Shown here: piece after piece, positions 1-8,102 of the stretch
Layout of the letters: each line of letters begins with the position of its first letter
How positions within the stretch are numbered: the stretch's first letter is position 1
Assembly (NCBI GenBank): GCA_963666865.1
Contig: OY763072.1
Coordinates: 3,224,001-3,288,000 of the forward strand
Direction of reading: 5' to 3'
Source: Bin87 sp963666865
GTDB taxonomy: Bacteria; Chloroflexota; Dehalococcoidia; Lucifugimonadales; UBA3495
DNA length: 64,000 nt
The notes under the pieces: generated by a model
The model's input: the letters and a program-made list of their open reading frames with translations, nothing else
Database searches by the model: none
What the model was told of the DNA's origin: nothing
Position numbers and translations under genes: made by a program

Positions 1-1
1 C

Positions 2-157
2 GTCGCGAAAGGCGCCATCAACGGCCAGCCGGCGGCGGCAGAATTCGACTGCCTGGTGCAGCCCGGCTCAAAGTGGCTGACTTTCCCAGCGAACGCCGAA
101 ATCGTCGAGCTGTACATCCCCGGCTGGACTGAGACGGCGGAACCGTCGCTAACGTAA
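2..157 (+). CDS. C-terminal end of an unidentified protein (partial)
   Basis: An open frame enters from the left edge and ends at TAA 155-157. About 51 residues are visible, ending in a segment rich in beta-prone residues (KWLTFPANAEIVELYIPGW). This could be the last strands of a cupin or similar beta-barrel, but that is a guess. The stop lies 37 bases before the downstream CoA-transferase, and both genes read in the same direction, so they may be co-transcribed. The 5' part of the gene is outside the window. Confidence 0.55.
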   Translation, partial: VAKGAINGQPAAAEFDCLVQPGSKWLTFPANAEIVELYIPGWTETAEPSLT

Positions 158-194
158 TCCCACCCGTCCTTGGCATCCGTGTAAGTGCGATAAC

Positions 195-1412
195 ATGACC
201 AGCCCCACCGCCCTCCCCAACCTCCGCGTCCTGGAGGTCGCGTCGTTCATCCCCGGCCCCTACTGCGGCAAGCTGCTGGCGTCCCTGGGCGCCGAGGTCA
301 TCAAGGCCGAGCCGCCCGGCGCCGGCGATCCGTCGCGGCGACGCGGCCCCTTTCCCGACGATGTTCCCCATCCCGAGCGCAGCGGCCTGTTCCTCTACCT
401 GAGCACCGGCAAGAAGAGCGTCACCCTGGACCTGCACAACCCCGCCGGCCGGGATCTGCTGCGCCAACTGGTCGCCCGCGTGGACATGGTGGTGCATGAC
501 CACACGCCGGCCAACGCCGCCGCCGTGGGTCTGGACAGCGACTCCCTCCTGGCCGCCAATCCCGATGTCATCGTAACCGCCGTCACGCCCTTCGGCAGCA
601 GCGGCCCCTACGCCGACTACCGCGCCGGACACCTGGCCGCCTTCCACGCCGGCGGCGAGGGCTGGCTGCTGCCCAACGGCCTCGCCCTGGACACCTTTCC
701 CGACCGTCCGCCCATCGTCGCCGGCGGCAACATGGGCGACTACCAGGCCGGCCTCACCGCCGCCGTGGGCGCGGTGGCCGCCGTCTATCACCGCCTCGGT
801 AGCGAGGGCGACCGCCGGGGGCAGACGGTGGACGCCTCGGCCCAGGAAGCCCTGCTGTCCGTCGGCTATATGCCCATCCAGCGCCACGAGTCGGAGGGCA
901 TCACCGAGGATCGTTTCTCCCGCTACTTCCGCGTCGGCGGCGTGCTGCCGGCCTCCGACGGCTACGTGGAGCTGCTGACCCTGGAGCCGCGCCAGTTCGA
1001 CGGCCTACTGAACTTCATGGGCAACCCCGAGTGGGCAACGTCGGAGATGTTCCGCGACCCGGCCACCCACGGGCCCGAGCTGAACCGCCACCTGCGGGAA
1101 TGGTTCTCCCAGCACACCCGCGCCTGGCTCTACGCCGAAGGCCAGGCCCACGGCGTCCCCATCGCCCCCTACTACACCCCGGCCGAAGTCTTCCAAAGCC
1201 CCCAGCAACGCGAACGCGGCTTCTACACCCAGGTCAACCACCCCGCCACCGGCCCCCTGGAATACACCGGCGCCCCCTTCCAGCTCAGCGAAACCCCCAC
1301 CATCCTGACCCGCGCCCCCCTGCTGGGCGAGCACAACGCGGAGGTGTACGGCGAGCTGCTGGGCTACCCGGCGCAGGAGCTGGCGGCGTTGGGGAGAGCG
1401 GGAGCTATTTAG
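195..1412 (+). CDS. CaiB/BaiF family class III CoA-transferase
   Basis: 405 residues, the usual length for this family, which moves coenzyme A between carboxylic acids through an aspartyl-CoA anhydride. The N-terminus carries the family opening (LRVLEVASFIPGPYCGKLLA, then LGAEVIKAEPP), followed by the STGKKSVTLDL block. The likely catalytic aspartate is about D182 in GGNMGDYQAG. The start ATG at 195 opens directly onto the conserved N-terminus. The C-terminus ends in the typical LLGEHNAEVYGELLGY block. A second member lies at 9399. The substrate cannot be read from the sequence. Family assignment is secure. Confidence 0.93.
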   Translation: MTSPTALPNLRVLEVASFIPGPYCGKLLASLGAEVIKAEPPGAGDPSRRRGPFPDDVPHPERSGLFLYLSTGKKSVTLDLHNPAGRDLLRQLVARVDMVVHDHTPANAAAVGLDSDSLLAANPDVIVTAVTPFGSSGPYADYRAGHLAAFHAGGEGWLLPNGLALDTFPDRPPIVAGGNMGDYQAGLTAAVGAVAAVYHRLGSEGDRRGQTVDASAQEALLSVGYMPIQRHESEGITEDRFSRYFRVGGVLPASDGYVELLTLEPRQFDGLLNFMGNPEWATSEMFRDPATHGPELNRHLREWFSQHTRAWLYAEGQAHGVPIAPYYTPAEVFQSPQQRERGFYTQVNHPATGPLEYTGAPFQLSETPTILTRAPLLGEHNAEVYGELLGYPAQELAALGRAGAI

Positions 1413-1455
1413 CCGCCAAACCAAGTTGGCTTCGGAGGATTGTCCCACCCGTTAC

Positions 1456-1902
1456 TCATCGCCCTCTCTCAACATCCAGGATAGCGTCAGCGCTCCGGAC
1501 AGTGAACTCCAGTATGCCGTCGGTTCGGTCGTACACCATGCGCCAGCGGTCGATGATGTCCCGGCCCAGCAGGGAGGGGATTTCGTCACTGACGTCCTCC
1601 GGCTTGGCAATGTCCGCGGTTATGTGGTAGCTGTAAGCCTGCCGCTCCACATCGTCGGTGAACACCAGCGTTGCCGGTTCCTGGTAGTAGGTTGACTGCC
1701 CGCCAATTCCGCCCACCGTGGTACTGGCACGGAGCCGGCCAAAGGGGACGCCCGCACTGATCGCGTCCCTCGGGTGGATGGTGGTTACGTCGGCCCCGGT
1801 GTCCAACAGGAACTGTACTGAGTGGGATACGTCCAATCGCGGTATATCCAGACGGGCCCGAACCGTAGGATACCCGTGCAGGTCAAAAATGCCGATAATC
1901 AC
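1456..1902 (-). CDS. Retropepsin-like aspartyl protease domain protein, copy 1
   Basis: 148 residues with a pepsin/retropepsin active-site triplet in FLLDTGADVTTIHPRD (about residues 32-47), a glycine-rich flap-like segment (GGIGGQSTYY), and a second core motif SLLGRDIIDRWR near the C-terminus. These are features of single-domain bacterial aspartyl proteases, which would act as dimers. Its ATG overlaps the stop of the upstream DUF5678-like gene by four bases, so translation is probably coupled. The same pair, with the same overlap, recurs at 58173-58888. The biological substrate is unknown. Proteolytic activity is inferred from the motif only. Confidence 0.8.
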   Translation of the reverse strand: MIIGIFDLHGYPTVRARLDIPRLDVSHSVQFLLDTGADVTTIHPRDAISAGVPFGRLRASTTVGGIGGQSTYYQEPATLVFTDDVERQAYSYHITADIAKPEDVSDEIPSLLGRDIIDRWRMVYDRTDGILEFTVRSADAILDVERGR

Positions 1903-2219
1903 AGTTTGAGATTCCTGGGTTTTGTATTCAGAAACTCCACGATAGATTCGCCACGTTTGGCCCCCACTTGGTCCAGCAGCGCCAGAACCTCCTCTAGGGA
2001 ACTACCCACTACCAGCTTCTCGTCGGGCGCTATGCCAATCCACTGGTCGGGGTACTGCTCCAGCAGTGACGGTCCTTCGTCAATCATCCGCCGGTAGCGC
2101 TCTTTGTACTCCCGCATGGATTGGGCAAAAGCCTCGAGGCTGCCATGCTCGGCCACGATGGTCTCGATTAACCGCGCTTTGGCTTCGGGGTCGGGGTTGG
2201 TTTCAACAGCCTTCATCAT
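1899..2219 (-). CDS. DUF5678-like small protein, partner of the retropepsin
   Basis: 106 residues. The N-terminal half is helical and charged. The C-terminal half holds the motif EQYPDQWIGIAPDEKLV followed by SSLEEVLALLDQ, which resembles the short DUF5678 domain (a conserved YPxxWVA strand, then an alpha-helix). The paralog at 58173 shares the motif YPDQW and the ending FLxTxPR. Start ATG 2219 is preceded by an AGGAGCG-like ribosome site (reading the minus strand). It overlaps the retropepsin gene by ATGA. Function is unknown. The conserved pairing suggests that the two products act together. Confidence 0.75.
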   Translation of the reverse strand: MMKAVETNPDPEAKARLIETIVAEHGSLEAFAQSMREYKERYRRMIDEGPSLLEQYPDQWIGIAPDEKLVVGSSLEEVLALLDQVGAKRGESIVEFLNTKPRNLKL

Positions 2220-2246
2220 AGCGCTCCTTTCTGTTTATCCACCCGG

Positions 2247-3131
2247 TTACGGCTCACGAGGCGGCACTAGCGACTCGCCGGCCCATCGGTCATAAACGTA
2301 CTCGAAGAAACCTTCGACTGGAGTTGAGCCGCAGATAGGCGCTAACTCGTTCCCGGATTGTGTGAGCATGGTTGTGCCGGTGGCTAACTCGTTATCATCG
2401 TCGTTTGGAAATTCCAATACCACCGGTCTGCCGTAATAGAACACATTGGCTTTTCTGGGGAAACCCTTAAGCTTAAACCCCGTCAAACCGCCGAAGCGTA
2501 TTAGCCCAAGGGCTTCAAGTTGGCCTAATGAGTCTAATATAATACCGTTGCGATTGTAAATTTCTGCTTGAATGTCGAACACCAGTGGTTGTATGGATCC
2601 AATCATCCAAGCGTATCCACAGAGTTTCCTGAACAACTCCGCGTCGCATTTGTCCAAGTCCGCGACCAGGTTAACCGTTCGGCGGGAGAATGATCCGGGA
2701 TTGTTCGCCTCTCCTGCCAAAATGCCGGCCCAAATCTGCTGCATATCATCGTCCGATACCATCCGGCCCTTGTCAAAGAAATTCATAATCCAGTCGTTTT
2801 CCATTGCTTCCGGGTTGGCGTTGTCGTCAAGACCAGGGAGTGCCTTTTCGATTATGTCCTCCATGTTGACTTGCTTGGTCATCTCCTCGTTGGCGAAGCG
2901 GGTGGCGGCCCGTTGCCTGAGCTCATCAACCTCGATGTCCGTCTCCGCAGCGGAGACCCGGAGAATGCGGTCGGCCTGAGCCTCCGCTTCGGCCATGCGG
3001 ATGCGTTGGCTTGGGTCAAAATGCCGGCCGAATGAATTGGCAATTTTTGTCACTAATGTATTGGCGGGCTTTGAAAATCCGCTGAGATCAACCAACGAAA
3101 ATCCCGGCACGGTCCTTGCCTCCGTAAGCAT
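2247..3131 (-). CDS. DUF2806-like protein
   Basis: 294 residues from ATG 3131, chosen because the longer open frame starts inside the insertion-sequence end. The central part (MVSDDDMQQIWAGILAGEAN, then PGSFSRRTVNLVADLDKCDA) matches my recollection of the DUF2806 family. The N-terminal third is a charged helix (MAEAEAQADRIL). There is no signal peptide or membrane segment. Base composition is lower in GC than the neighbours. Before the insertion sequence arrived, this gene would have followed the MmeI-like restriction gene at a short distance, so the two may have formed one unit. Function unknown. Confidence 0.7.
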   Translation of the reverse strand: MLTEARTVPGFSLVDLSGFSKPANTLVTKIANSFGRHFDPSQRIRMAEAEAQADRILRVSAAETDIEVDELRQRAATRFANEEMTKQVNMEDIIEKALPGLDDNANPEAMENDWIMNFFDKGRMVSDDDMQQIWAGILAGEANNPGSFSRRTVNLVADLDKCDAELFRKLCGYAWMIGSIQPLVFDIQAEIYNRNGIILDSLGQLEALGLIRFGGLTGFKLKGFPRKANVFYYGRPVVLEFPNDDDNELATGTTMLTQSGNELAPICGSTPVEGFFEYVYDRWAGESLVPPREP

Positions 3132-3133
3132 TG

Positions 3134-3149
3134 CAGTACAAACGTACTG
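3134..3149. promoter_or_regulatory. Perfect 16-base inverted repeat at the start of the DUF2806-like gene
   Basis: CAGTAC, four bases, GTACTG, lying two bases upstream of the ATG at 3131. A perfect six-base arm pair at this position could be an operator or a translation-blocking hairpin. It sits where a ribosome-binding site should be, and no good Shine-Dalgarno sequence is visible. Confidence 0.4.
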
Positions 3150-3192
3150 TATCACAACAGAGCGTTCATAGTGCAACCTCACGCCCCCGCCC

Positions 3193-4425
3193 CAGGGCAA
3201 TCGCGTCTTATCCGAGGAGCACTTTGAGCAGGTAGTCCTCGTCCCATCCGGCGTTGAGGCGTTTGCCCTGGATGCCCACTTTCAGGGTTTTCTCGTTCTT
3301 CAACAGGTTGTGTCCGATCTGCCGCAGCGTGTTGATGTTCTGTGGGCCATTGTCCTTGCGCACTCGGCACTGATCTTCCCGAAAGGTCACGTCAAGGGTC
3401 CAGTGCAACGAGTTTTCGATGCTCCAGTGGCTTCTGATGGCAGCCAGCAGTTGTTCTGCCGAGGCCGCCAGACTGCTGATGTAGTAGCGGGGTTGGCTGG
3501 TTGATCCTTCTGTGGTTTGACGATGGCCCACCACCCTGACGGCGGCTTTCAGTTGCGGCCATTGCCCTTGGGGGTCCAGATAGTCCAGACAGTCTTGATC
3601 GGTGATGACCCAGCATTCCCGACGTTCCAGCCGTCCATGCCCTTTCTCCACGGTTTCCGTGTGGTCATAGGACACCCCGTCAAAACCCAGCGCCTCGGCC
3701 CCTTCGAACAGGTCGCGGATGCCCTCGTGCAGTTGCCCTTGGTTCTCCTTCACCGTCAGCACGTAGTCGGCGCCGCCCTGGGTGATTTGCTGGGCGATCT
3801 CCCGCTGGCAGCCCATAGCATCGATAGTTACGATGCAACCGTGCAACTCCAACATCTCCAACAGTTGGGGAATGGCGGTGATCTCGTTGGATTTCTCCTC
3901 GGTTTTGACCTGACCCAAGGTCAGGGCGTTCTGCGTGGCCCAAGCGCTGACCATGTGGATGGCGCCCTTATTCCCAGCGCGGTCGTAGGACCGTCGGGCT
4001 GTCTTACCGTCAATGGCCACTACCTCGCCGGGCAATAACTGGGCGATGGCCTGGGTCCAGGAGATGAAGCAGTCCTGCAACTGCACTGGGTCCAGCCGAG
4101 CGAAGACATCCCCGAAGGTATCATGGGACGGGATGCCGCCAGGCAGTTCCAAGAAGGATTGAAACCAGGCCAGCTTGCTCCTGCCGAAGAGCTCGATATG
4201 GACCCAAGAATCGGCGCCGCAGATGGTGGCGCAGATCGCAATAGCAATGATGTCCACCAGTTTATGGCGTCGGGTGCGTTCTACCCGTGGGTCGTCAAGG
4301 TCAGCGAAATGATCGAGAATAGTTGCCTTGGGTGGTTGCGCCATGTCCGCCTGCCTCCGCGACCCTCAATATATCCTCCGACATTAACACATTTCTAAAA
4401 ATCTCATTAAGACGCGATTGCCCTG
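3193..4425 (-). mobile_element. ISAs1-family insertion sequence, complete
   Basis: 1233 bases bounded by perfect 18-base terminal inverted repeats (3193-3210 and 4408-4425, beginning CAGGGCAATC). It is flanked by a perfect 10-base target duplication, GCCCCCGCCC, at 3183-3192 and 4426-4435. One intact transposase fills it. The left end lies 62 bases before the DUF2806-like start. The right end lies exactly at the original stop codon of the MmeI-like gene. Perfect repeats and an intact open frame suggest a recent, probably functional insertion. Confidence 0.95.
3208..4344 (-). CDS. ISAs1-family transposase
   Basis: 378 residues, the normal length for ISAs1 transposases. The N-terminus (DHFADLDDPRVERTRRHKL) is the family helix region. 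It is followed by the DDE catalytic core: IDGKTARRS, then VTIDAMGCQ, then the conserved C-terminal glutamate region RSHWSIENSLHWTLDVTFRE. All three acidic positions appear present. The gene ends inside the left inverted repeat. No frameshift is visible, so the enzyme is probably active. Confidence 0.95.
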   Translation of the reverse strand: MAQPPKATILDHFADLDDPRVERTRRHKLVDIIAIAICATICGADSWVHIELFGRSKLAWFQSFLELPGGIPSHDTFGDVFARLDPVQLQDCFISWTQAIAQLLPGEVVAIDGKTARRSYDRAGNKGAIHMVSAWATQNALTLGQVKTEEKSNEITAIPQLLEMLELHGCIVTIDAMGCQREIAQQITQGGADYVLTVKENQGQLHEGIRDLFEGAEALGFDGVSYDHTETVEKGHGRLERRECWVITDQDCLDYLDPQGQWPQLKAAVRVVGHRQTTEGSTSQPRYYISSLAASAEQLLAAIRSHWSIENSLHWTLDVTFREDQCRVRKDNGPQNINTLRQIGHNLLKNEKTLKVGIQGKRLNAGWDEDYLLKVLLG

Positions 4426-7226
4426 GCCCCCGCCCGCTCCAAATTCAGCGCCAGCAGCCGCTCCAAAATCTCCACCTCCGCCAAATCCGCCGGCCACCTG
4501 TAGGCGTCGGCCACCGCCGCGTCCAGCGCTCGGTGCGCGTTGTCCAGCCATGTCGGACGCTGGTTGTATAGATTAGTAAGCGTCCGCCGCCTCAACTCTG
4601 CCCCACTGGCATCTGGTGGATTTAGCCAAACCTCCCGCAGCCGGTTCAGCTCGGCGGCGGCAGCGGCGATGACCTCCCGCTGGGCCTCGGTGGGACGCGG
4701 GAAGGGGAACGTCTCAAACGTTGCAGTATGCGAATAGCGAGGCCGTGATTCGAGTTGCGTACCCAAACTCAGTGCCCAAACTTCGTGAATGCGAGAGTGC
4801 AAGACTCCGAAATCGCAATCGTCATCGCTGGCAATGACGACGATTGCACCGTCTGGGATTATGCCGGCTTGCAGGAACACAAAAATACGATGCTTCGATA
4901 CACGCGGAGTGGCAATGTACTTGTCCAGATGTTTCACCGCTTCCCTGAAATCGGGAGCCGTCCGCCCGTGAACCCACCATCGGCGTCGTTCCAAAGGATT
5001 CCTGACCTTGTCACGGAATGGTTTGACGTGTTCCTTCACGTACTCGAAAGGCATTTCATACTGAGCGGCCTCGTATTCTGATATGTGCATATCGAAGTCG
5101 ATGATCCACATATCACGCGGACGCCTTGTAATATCAAGTGCATTGACCCATGGTCTCACCACATCGGCGTTGGGGAGTCCGTTTGGGTTTCCCGCCGCAT
5201 TCAGCATCTCAGTAGCAGTTTTGGCATCAATCTCAAACTTGCCCTTTTTCATGTCTCCGATGAATGACCGATCCGCATTCTCGGGGAGTCTGACGGCTTT
5301 TGTCAGATCGACTCCTGCCGTGAGGTTTGCGTTGATGGCAGTTACATTTTGACCATCCAGTTCTTTTTCGCTTTGCGTCCCAGCGTCAAAACCCACAATA
5401 GATACGCGAACTGCGGCGCCGTCCAGCATCCATGGTCGGTCCGAATGGGCCAGAAATATGTCGCCAGTATCTTTGATGCGTTCCAAAACACGCCGGTTAG
5501 CCCCGCCACGAATGCCCTGTGTTGCCAATAGCCCGACCCTCCCGGCCCGACCGGCTTCGATCATTTGTCGCGCTTTCTCGAACCAGTAGCAGCAATAGTC
5601 GCTGTAGTTGGGTATTCGCGCGCCGTAAAGTTGAAACAGGCTATCGGTGTGAGACTCCGGCAAACTACCACGAATAAGTTGGCTACCCAAAAACGGTGGG
5701 TTGCCCACGATGAACTCGGCCGCCGGCCACTCCGGTTCCGCTGGATGCTCCGGGTCGGAAAGGTCCAGTATGGCGTCCGTCTGCCGGATGGTGTCCAGGG
5801 GCGTCAATATCGGCCGCTGCGTGTACGCGAACCCGTTGGCCTGGTGCCACTGGATGTAGCCAATCCACAACGCCGTCCGCGCCAGTTCCGCTGCGTAGTG
5901 GTTGATCTCCAGCCCCAGCATCTGGTCCGGCTGCACCCGCGGCGTCAGCCCCAGCCACCCCTGCGCCGCCGCGTAGTCGATCACCTCCCTCTCCAAATCC
6001 AGCAGCGACCGCAGAGCGATGTACAGAAAGTTGCCGCTCCCACACGCCGGGTCCAGCACGGTTACGGAGGCGAGGCGTTGGCGGAACGCCTCAAGCCGTT
6101 CCCGCGCTCGCTCCATCATTGTTGCTCCGCGTAGGGGCGAATAATTATTCGCCCCTACTTCCCGCTCGTCCTGAGCCTGTCGAAGGACCTCATCTTCCAG
6201 CAACCCCTCAACCTCCGCCCGCGCCGCGTCCCATTCCCGGCGCAACGGCGTCATCACCACCGGCTCCACTACCAGGGCGATGTCCTCCGCTCCCGTGTAG
6301 TGCGCTCCCGTTTGCGCCCGCTTGGAGGCGTCCAAAGCCCGCTCGAACAGGGTTCCAAATATGGACGGTTCAATGTCTCGCCAATTCCTTTCGCAGGCTT
6401 CCCCCAGCCGTTGCAGCGCCGTAGTGCTCAATTCCACTGTATCAATCGTGTTGAACAGGTCGCCATTGAAATAGGCGATTTCGTCCGCGCCGGAAAACCC
6501 GCCCGTGGCCATCTGGGCGAACAGGCTGCGGATGGCTCGGTCGAACCGCGCCGGGTCCCGGTAATGCTGCCCCACGATGCGGGCGAACAGGCCCTCGGGA
6601 AGCAAGCCGGCATCCTCAGAGTAGAGGCAGAAGACCAACTGATTCAAGTAGCGGGCCAGCCGTTCCGGGTCCTCATGGCGCGTTTCCATGTCCTCCACGA
6701 TGGACTGGAACAGGGCCGCCGTCTCCCGCGTAACGGCGTCCACCGACCGCAGCGGCTCGCGGAACCGATGGGGCGCGAAGAACACGTCCCGCACCAGACC
6801 CAGCCGCTCTGGCTGTTCCAGCTCGCCAACGCCGATGTCGTACCGGGCGGTTTCCATGCCCGGAAAGTTGGTCTGGATCCGTATCGTCTGGAAAGACGAC
6901 ACAATCAGCAACGGCGGCGTCTTCAGATGCACCTGGTAGCGCAGCAGCTGATCAAAGGCCCCGTCCAGCTGGGCGTCCTGCCCCTTGAACTCCCAGCCGA
7001 AATGCTCCTCAAAGTAGGCGTCGGCGAACCCGCCCGGCACCGCTTTCTCAAAGGTGAATGTCCCGGGATCCCCATAGCCCGCCGGCGTGGGATGTCCCAC
7101 CAGCCCGCACAGGTCGTTGAAAAAGGACTGCGCCCCCTGCCGTTCGCCAAAGCCGGCATCCCGCCAGCGGGCGATGAACTCTTGCGGCGTGATTGTTGGC
7201 ATCAATGGGGTCATCATAACCGTCAA
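4407..7226 (-). CDS. MmeI-like single-chain restriction-methylation enzyme
   Basis: 939 residues. The N-terminus carries a PD-(D/E)XK-type nuclease pattern D69-X9-E79-F-K81, the same spacing as in MmeI. A helical spacer follows, then an N6-adenine methyltransferase with motif I DPACGSGNF (about 392) and motif IV NPPF (about 508), then WFEKAR and ATQGIRGGANR blocks typical of the MmeI family, and a C-terminal target-recognition region. Residues about 357-366 (VGANNYSPLR) are a palindromic repeat inserted in frame between the spacer and the methylase. The original gene would have ended ERAGA-stop. The insertion sequence now supplies five extra codons and a TAA. GC drops over about 4750-5650. 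Confidence 0.88.
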   Translation of the reverse strand: MTVMMTPLMPTITPQEFIARWRDAGFGERQGAQSFFNDLCGLVGHPTPAGYGDPGTFTFEKAVPGGFADAYFEEHFGWEFKGQDAQLDGAFDQLLRYQVHLKTPPLLIVSSFQTIRIQTNFPGMETARYDIGVGELEQPERLGLVRDVFFAPHRFREPLRSVDAVTRETAALFQSIVEDMETRHEDPERLARYLNQLVFCLYSEDAGLLPEGLFARIVGQHYRDPARFDRAIRSLFAQMATGGFSGADEIAYFNGDLFNTIDTVELSTTALQRLGEACERNWRDIEPSIFGTLFERALDASKRAQTGAHYTGAEDIALVVEPVVMTPLRREWDAARAEVEGLLEDEVLRQAQDEREVGANNYSPLRGATMMERARERLEAFRQRLASVTVLDPACGSGNFLYIALRSLLDLEREVIDYAAAQGWLGLTPRVQPDQMLGLEINHYAAELARTALWIGYIQWHQANGFAYTQRPILTPLDTIRQTDAILDLSDPEHPAEPEWPAAEFIVGNPPFLGSQLIRGSLPESHTDSLFQLYGARIPNYSDYCCYWFEKARQMIEAGRAGRVGLLATQGIRGGANRRVLERIKDTGDIFLAHSDRPWMLDGAAVRVSIVGFDAGTQSEKELDGQNVTAINANLTAGVDLTKAVRLPENADRSFIGDMKKGKFEIDAKTATEMLNAAGNPNGLPNADVVRPWVNALDITRRPRDMWIIDFDMHISEYEAAQYEMPFEYVKEHVKPFRDKVRNPLERRRWWVHGRTAPDFREAVKHLDKYIATPRVSKHRIFVFLQAGIIPDGAIVVIASDDDCDFGVLHSRIHEVWALSLGTQLESRPRYSHTATFETFPFPRPTEAQREVIAAAAAELNRLREVWLNPPDASGAELRRRTLTNLYNQRPTWLDNAHRALDAAVADAYRWPADLAEVEILERLLALNLERAGARAIAS
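6131..6158. repeat. 28-base palindromic element, in frame in the MmeI-like gene
   Basis: Perfect palindrome: arm GTAGGGGCGAATAA followed by its reverse complement. It is read in the host gene as VGANNYSPL. Five bases away (6163-6187) lies a copy of a second dispersed repeat (core CTGAGCCTGTCGAAG), also translated. Confidence 0.93.
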
Positions 7227-7268
7227 CCATCCGATAGTGGCCGAATTTGGAAAGCGCCGCTATTCTCC

Positions 7269-7691
7269 CTACGGTATGAAGAAACCCAACTCCTGCGCTG
7301 CCGTTTCCTGTTGCTCGTCCAGTGTGATGAAAGCCAGCCGGTGTTGTCTGCTAGTCAGTGATTGCCTCTGTTGAAAATACATTGCGCTTGCCAGGTGCCA
7401 CAAGGGAAGGGCCGGCAACGATGCAATCTCCAATATGGACGCTATTTCGTCGTCCAGCCGCCGGTCAGGCGTTACCCACCAATTTACTTCGGGTATGAGA
7501 GAGGGGTCGAACGTTTGCCGCTCAAGCTGAAACGCCGAGCGCAACTCCGCGTCCAGCAAGGTTGCAGACAGCAGAATCGGAAATCTCCCCAATCGGATGC
7601 GAGTCTCTTCGGGTTGTTGTCCAAAGATTATGGGAGTCAACGCCGATGGGTCCACGTATGCCATCAGCGGACGCTCTACCGTGGTCGCCAT
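7269..7691 (-). CDS. PIN-domain (VapC-like) ribonuclease toxin
   Basis: 140 residues. The N-terminal motif YVDPSALTPIIF (aspartate about 13) and the C-terminal FITLDEQQETAAQELGF match the first and last acidic positions of PIN-domain ribonucleases, with the glutamate of AELRSA between them. The usual DALHLA motif is replaced by PLWHLASAM, so one acidic residue may be missing. The start is either ATG 7691 or the internal ATG nine codons later. It overlaps the upstream small gene by 16 bases, the usual toxin-antitoxin arrangement. Confidence 0.75.
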   Translation of the reverse strand: MATTVERPLMAYVDPSALTPIIFGQQPEETRIRLGRFPILLSATLLDAELRSAFQLERQTFDPSLIPEVNWWVTPDRRLDDEIASILEIASLPALPLWHLASAMYFQQRQSLTSRQHRLAFITLDEQQETAAQELGFFIP

Positions 7692-7921
7692 CGCCCACTG
7701 CCCCGACTACCTCGCGCGGCAAGAAAGCGCTCCACCGCGCCGGGTATGTACGCCACCGGCGTTAATCTGCCGCGCAGGCCGGCACCTTTTATCAAGATGC
7801 CCTGCTTGTGGAGTTCCTCCAGCTGCTCTTCCAAACGGCGCAGTTCGTCGGCATCCGGCTCTGGCCAATCTTCCTGATTGCTGTCATCCTGCCGCCCGGC
7901 AGGGGGCTGTTGCGCGCTCAT
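7676..7921 (-). CDS. Probable antitoxin partner of the PIN toxin
   Basis: 81 residues, acidic and helical in the first half (DADELRRLEEQLEELHKQG), then GLRGRLTPVAYIPGAVERFLAARG. Its position directly upstream of, and overlapping, a PIN-domain toxin, together with its size and charge, supports an antitoxin role. I do not recognise a standard DNA-binding fold. Confidence 0.6.
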   Translation of the reverse strand: MSAQQPPAGRQDDSNQEDWPEPDADELRRLEEQLEELHKQGILIKGAGLRGRLTPVAYIPGAVERFLAARGSRGSGRWRPR

Positions 7922-8102
7922 AAACTATTCTCCCACCAACGGCAAGCACCTTAGATTGTCAGTCAATTATACCAGCAGCCCTTGTGCCTCTGCGCTTTTG
8001 CGTTAAACCCACTACTACCGGCGGATGTATAATGCCGCCATCCCAACGAGCCCGTCCGCCAGTGGCGGACGCTTTCGTAATGCAATAACGGAGGCTACCC
8101 CT

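Noticed and set aside
18..887. 289-codon open frame antisense to the first CoA-transferase
   Set aside because: Glycine/alanine-rich shadow of a conserved gene in GC-rich DNA; no start site or domain.
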